From: Plotosus lineatus
Taxonomy: Eukaryota; Chordata; Actinopteri; Siluriformes; Plotosidae
Length of the DNA: 64,000 nt
Direction: 5' to 3'
Assembly (NCBI GenBank): GCA_024760905.1
Contig: CM045745.1
Location: 588,501 to 652,500, forward strand
Positions 60,663 through 64,000 of the stretch are shown piece by piece; position 1 is the stretch's first letter; each line of letters starts with the position of its first letter. Below the pieces are notes generated by a model. That model saw only the letters and a program-made list of their open reading frames with translations. It was not told the DNA's origin and ran no database searches. The translations under genes were made by a program, and so were the position numbers.

Positions 60663-61880
60663 TTACTCATTTCTGATCCTATCCATCCTCGTTACTCCCA
60701 GAGAGAACCTCAACATTTTCATCTCCGCGACCTCCAGCTCTGCCTCCTGTCGTTTCCTAAGCGCCTCTGTTTCTAAACCATACAACATCGCTGGCCTCAC
60801 CACCATCTTGTATACTTTTCCTTTCATTCTTGCTGATACTCTCCTATCGCACATCACACCGGACACTTTTCTCCAACCATTCCAACCTGCCTGCACACAA
60901 TTCTTCACCACTTTTCCACACTCTCTATTGCTCTGGATTGTTGAGCCTAAGTACTGAAAATCCTCCACCTCCCTTATCTCTGCTCCCTGTAACATAACCG
61001 TTTCTCCTGGGTCCTTCGCATTCACACACATGTATTCTGATTTACTGAGGCTAACCTTCATTCCTCTCCTTTCCAGGGTATACCTCCACCTATCTACATT
61101 TTCCTCCACTTGTTCTCTGCTCTCACTACAGATCACAATGTCATCTGCAAACATCATAATCCATGGAGATTCTTGTCTAACCTCGTCTGTCAGCCTGTCC
61201 ATCACCATAGCAAACAAGAAGGGGCTGAGAGCTGACCCTTGATGCAGTCCCACCTCCACCTTGAACTCTTGTGTCACACCGACAGCACACCTCACCACTG
61301 TCTTACATCTCTCATACATGTCCTGCACCACTCTAACATACTTCTCTGCCACTCCAGACTTCCTCATGCAATAACACAGTTCCTCTCTTGGCACCCTGTC
61401 ATATGCTTTCTCCAGAGCCACAAAGGCACAATGCAGCTCCCTCTGACCTTCTCTGTACTTCTCTATTAACATCCTCAAAGCTAACACTGCATCTGTGGTG
61501 CTCTTTCTTGGCATGAAACCAAACTGTTGTTCACAAATGCTGACCTCTGCCCTTAGTCTAGCTTCCACTATTCTTTCCCATAACTTCATGGTATGGCTCA
61601 TCAACTTTATCCCTCTGTAGTTCCCACAACTCTGCACATCTCCCTTGTTCTTAAAAATGGGCACCAGCACACTTCTCCACCATTCCTCCGGCATCTGTTC
61701 ACTCTCTAAGACCTTGTTGAATGTTCTTGACAGAAAAACTACTGCTACCTCGCCTAGACACTTCCATACCTCTACCGGTATGTCATCAGGATCAACTGCC
61801 TTTCCACTGTTCATCCTTTTCAATGCCCTCCTCACTTCACCCTTACTAATCTTTGCTGCTTCCTGGTCCTCAACGGTCAC
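60663..61880 (-). CDS. RTE-A reverse transcriptase ORF (copy 12)
   Basis: 405 residues without a stop: [60 protein letters not shown] (block A starts with ALEKAYD), [29 protein letters not shown] and [20 protein letters not shown]. All core catalytic residues are present, and this is the longest open reverse transcriptase frame in the window. No complete endonuclease accompanies it. Confidence 0.85.
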   Translation of the reverse strand: MTVEDQEAAKISKGEVRRALKRMNSGKAVDPDDIPVEVWKCLGEVAVVFLSRTFNKVLESEQMPEEWWRSVLVPIFKNKGDVQSCGNYRGIKLMSHTMKLWERIVEARLRAEVSICEQQFGFMPRKSTTDAVLALRMLIEKYREGQRELHCAFVALEKAYDRVPREELCYCMRKSGVAEKYVRVVQDMYERCKTVVRCAVGVTQEFKVEVGLHQGSALSPFLFAMVMDRLTDEVRQESPWIMMFADDIVICSESREQVEENVDRWRYTLERRGMKVSLSKSEYMCVNAKDPGETVMLQGAEIREVEDFQYLGSTIQSNRECGKVVKNCVQAGWNGWRKVSGVMCDRRVSARMKGKVYKMVVRPAMLYGLETEALRKRQEAELEVAEMKMLRFSLGVTRMDRIRNE

Positions 61881-62572
61881 CTCTTCAACTCTTTTTTCTC
61901 TCTCTCATTTTCCTCATTCATCAGCCCTTCAAAGTACTCTTTCCATCTTCCCAGCACACTTCTGTCATCAGTCAATTCATTTCCCACTCTGTCCTTTATC
62001 AATCTAACTTGCTGCTTGTCCTTGCCATCTCTTTGTCTCTGCTGTGCCAACCTGTATAGATCATTTTCTCCCTCCTGACTGTCCAACCTATCATACAAGT
62101 CATCGTACGCCCTCTGTTTGGCCTTTGACACTGCTACTTTCACCTTACACTGTGTCTCCCTTCCAGAGGACACACCAAGAACTCTCCTACCTGTCTCTCT
62201 GATCACATTTGCTGTGGTTGTCCAGTCATCTGGAAGTACTTCCTGACCACCCAAAGCCTGTTTCACCTCCGCCTTGAAGACAACACGACACTCTTCCTTT
62301 TTCAGCTACCACTTTGTCTTCTGCTCTGCCTTTGCCTTCTTCATCTTCTTCACTGTCAGTATCATCCTGCACACCACCATCCTATGCTGTTTGGCAACAC
62401 TCTCACCCACTTTGCAGTCACTGACTTCCCTCAAACTGCATTGTCTACACAAGATGTGAAGAAGAAGAAGAAGACTGACCACGGCAGAATGGGGACCTTT
62501 TATTACCAAGTCTGTGAAAGTATTTTCGGACCTTTCCTTAAGCTAATACTGAATTGTTGTTATTCCTTCTTT

Positions 62573-62880
62573 CATTTTTTTGAACTGTTTAATCCTAATT
62601 GCGGCCACGGAGAGGCTGGAGCCCATTTCAGCCAATTCTAGGCTGAGGGTGGGATACACTCTGAACTGCTCACCATGCCATCGCAGGGCCAACACATACA
62701 CAGCCATTCATACTCACAACTTTCAGCTAGGGGCAATTTGGAACAGCAAAGTAGTTGACGGTATATGTTTATGGACTGTACAAGGAAACTGAGAAAACCC
62801 AGACAACCACAGAATATTCCACACAGAAATGGCCCGGGCTCGAGAATCAATCCAAGACCTCCTTTCTGTGAGGCAGAACT
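62573..62880 (-). mobile_element. V-SINE-like element, decayed
   Basis: The minus strand reads a head-to-core series (CTGTGTGGAATATTCTGTGG, CTGGGTTTTCTCAGTTTCC) and a tail (TGGCCGCAATTAGGATTAAA). Confidence 0.6.
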
Positions 62881-63540
62881 GTGGAATTATATTATTCTAT
62901 GAATTGTATTATATTATTTAAATGTCGTCTTGATATAAATGAAGAAACACTGTGATGTGACTTTATTCTGCACTGTATATTGGATAGTTTTATGTTTCAT
63001 TATTTATTTTGTTTTTCATTTTTGGTTGTGAAGTGAAACAGTGATACTGGTTTTAGTGCTACTTGAGGTTTTTTCTTTGCATTTATTCATCCATGAGTCT
63101 GTGAGTGCTCTATTTGTCTTAATTTATTGGTTATTTCCTGTTATCTGTATCTTTTAAAGAAAATGTCACTAGTTTGATTCAAACAGGGATCCAACCCGGG
63201 ACCTTCCTGCTATGAGGTAGGCATGCTAACAACTACACGAACATGCCGCTCGTGTGGTAAATGGTAATAAAATCAATTTAATATTTTCATTATTCTTATG
63301 TGGTCTTCTTCATCGAGTTTCAGCAAGAGAATAATTCATTGTTGGCTTGCTAGGCCTGTCATGAGTTTACCAAAGCTCCTTGGCTGCCAAGGTAGATTCA
63401 AAGCATTGACAGACTCCATGACATGGGATTGACCTTGGAGCTCCCGGAAGATATTGAGAGCTGACCAGAACAAATGGAGAGCCTTTTGGCAGAAAGATGA
63501 TTATATCTGGTTTCTCTCATATTTTTTTCCTGAATAATAA
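62881..63540. other. Region downstream of the NETO1-like gene
   Basis: A short SINE-head fragment on the minus strand (about 63185-63250). An AATAAA hexamer at 63266-63271 is the first plus-strand one I find after the NETO1-like stop outside the transposon. No gene. Confidence 0.4.
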
Positions 63541-63550
63541 TGTTACATTG

Positions 63551-63634
63551 GCCATACCACCCTGAGAATGTCTGATCTTGTCTGATCTCAGAAGCTAAGC
63601 AGGGTCGGGCCTGGTTAGTACTTGGATGGGAGAC
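63551..63634 (+). pseudogene. 5S rRNA-derived sequence, truncated
   Basis: Matches vertebrate 5S rRNA from about position 8 (GCCATACCACCCTGAGAATG) through the internal control region (AGAAGCTAAGCAGGGTCGGG, CTGGTTAGTACTTGGATGGG), ending GAGAC. The first ~7 and last ~30 nt are missing, so it cannot be a functional 5S gene, but box A, the intermediate element and box C look intact. Confidence 0.9.
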
Positions 63635-64000
63635 AAGTGCCCATCCTCAAGTTGGTCCCAAGCCCGGATAAATGCAAAGGGTTGTGACAGGAAGGGCATC
63701 CGGTGTAAAACTTTTGCCAAATTACACTATGCGAACTGCCAATACTAATTTCATACTGGACATACTGTGTGTTCTGGGGACCAGGTGGAAAGGTAGCAAG
63801 GCTAGAAGCTTAGGAGCAGGGTTTAAGCTGTTTTTTCATGGTGTGGATGGGAAGAGAAATTGAGTAGGAGTCATCTTGAAGGAGGGGTTGGTCAGGAATG
63901 TTCTAGAAGTGAAAAGAGTGTCAGACAGAGTGATGAGTCTCAACTTAGAAATTTAAGGCGTGATGTTCAATGTTGTTAGTGCTTATGCCCCACAGGCAGG
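63635..64000 (+). mobile_element. RTE-A LINE 5' end, copy 13
   Basis: Starts within the 5' UTR (GGTCCCAAGCCCGGATAAAT, AAGGGCATCCGGTGTAAAAC). It lost about 200 bp around 63745 and enters the endonuclease (GTRWKGSKARSLGAGFKLFF). It runs off the right edge and directly follows the 5S sequence. Confidence 0.85.

Larger units (their letters stand above)
60077..62468 (-). mobile_element. RTE-A LINE, 5'-truncated, in the NETO1-like 3' UTR, copy 12
   Basis: The (CTT)n tail begins 77 bp after the stop codon. On the minus strand a 405-residue frame (60663-61880) covers the reverse transcriptase and part of the C-terminal region; the rest follows, interrupted by a hAT MITE. The 5' truncation lies in the endonuclease (LCRRC region). 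Near-perfect ~20-bp target duplication. Antisense to NETO1-like. Confidence 0.9.

Noticed and set aside
63551..63634. Functional 5S rRNA gene
   Set aside because: The first ~7 and last ~30 bases are missing and no T-run terminator follows.

Overview
This window is a repeat-saturated stretch of vertebrate chromosome, almost certainly from a teleost fish. The evidence is spliced host genes with canonical GT/AG introns, fish-type SINEs (a DANA/V-SINE-like family and other tRNA-headed families), two RTE-clade LINE families (one Rex3-like), L2 fragments, an I/jockey-group LINE, Tc1 and hAT elements, and many long dinucleotide runs. I saw no bacterial or viral gene organisation. I cannot name the species.

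Three host genes are supported, all on the + strand. (1) A THAP-domain first exon (6099-8173) is split inside its coding sequence by an RTE retrotransposon flanked by a perfect 18-bp target-site duplication. (2) A GIMAP/AIG1-type gene is represented by a coiled-coil exon (9820-10542) and a terminal exon (18096-19372) with an intact P-loop but degenerate later G motifs; its 5' exons were not found. (3) The last seven exons of a NETO1-like gene (35962-60000) encode CUB1, a linker, CUB2, an LDL-receptor class A module, a transmembrane helix and a short cytoplasmic tail. All six NETO intron junctions keep reading phase. Its signal-peptide exon(s) were not found.

Most of the remainder is mobile DNA. 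One RTE-clade family, called RTE-A here (APE-type endonuclease plus reverse transcriptase, tail of GAA repeats, 5' end AATGCAGCCGTGAGG), has at least 13 copies or fragments in both orientations. The best is a 3.15-kb full-length copy at 52384-55538 with a 17-bp duplication. Layout from left to right: RTE-A fragments and SINEs (1-5 kb); interrupted THAP exon (6-8.2 kb); GIMAP gene with, in its intron, an inverted repeat carrying two hammerhead-like ribozyme motifs (11.0-11.2 kb), an L2 fragment and a nearly full RTE-A (14-16.9 kb); an inverted duplication around L2 debris (20-25 kb); a three-layer nest of RTE-A, solo LTR and Rex3-like RTE (26.6-33.8 kb); and the NETO1-like gene (36-60 kb). The NETO introns hold a Tc1 transposon, two head-to-head RTE-A copies, an I/jockey-group LINE, a 680-bp RTE-A with a perfect 16-bp duplication and the full-length RTE-A. 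A further RTE-A sits about 76 bp past the NETO stop codon. The window ends in an RTE-A 5' end abutting a truncated 5S rRNA sequence.

The host genes do not form an obvious pathway together. The most interesting signals are the mirror-image hammerhead motifs, internally deleted RTE-A derivatives (one with a clean target duplication), the 5S/RTE junction, and transposon insertions into the THAP coding exon and the NETO1-like 3' UTR. All assignments come from reading the sequence and recalled family knowledge; no database search was run.
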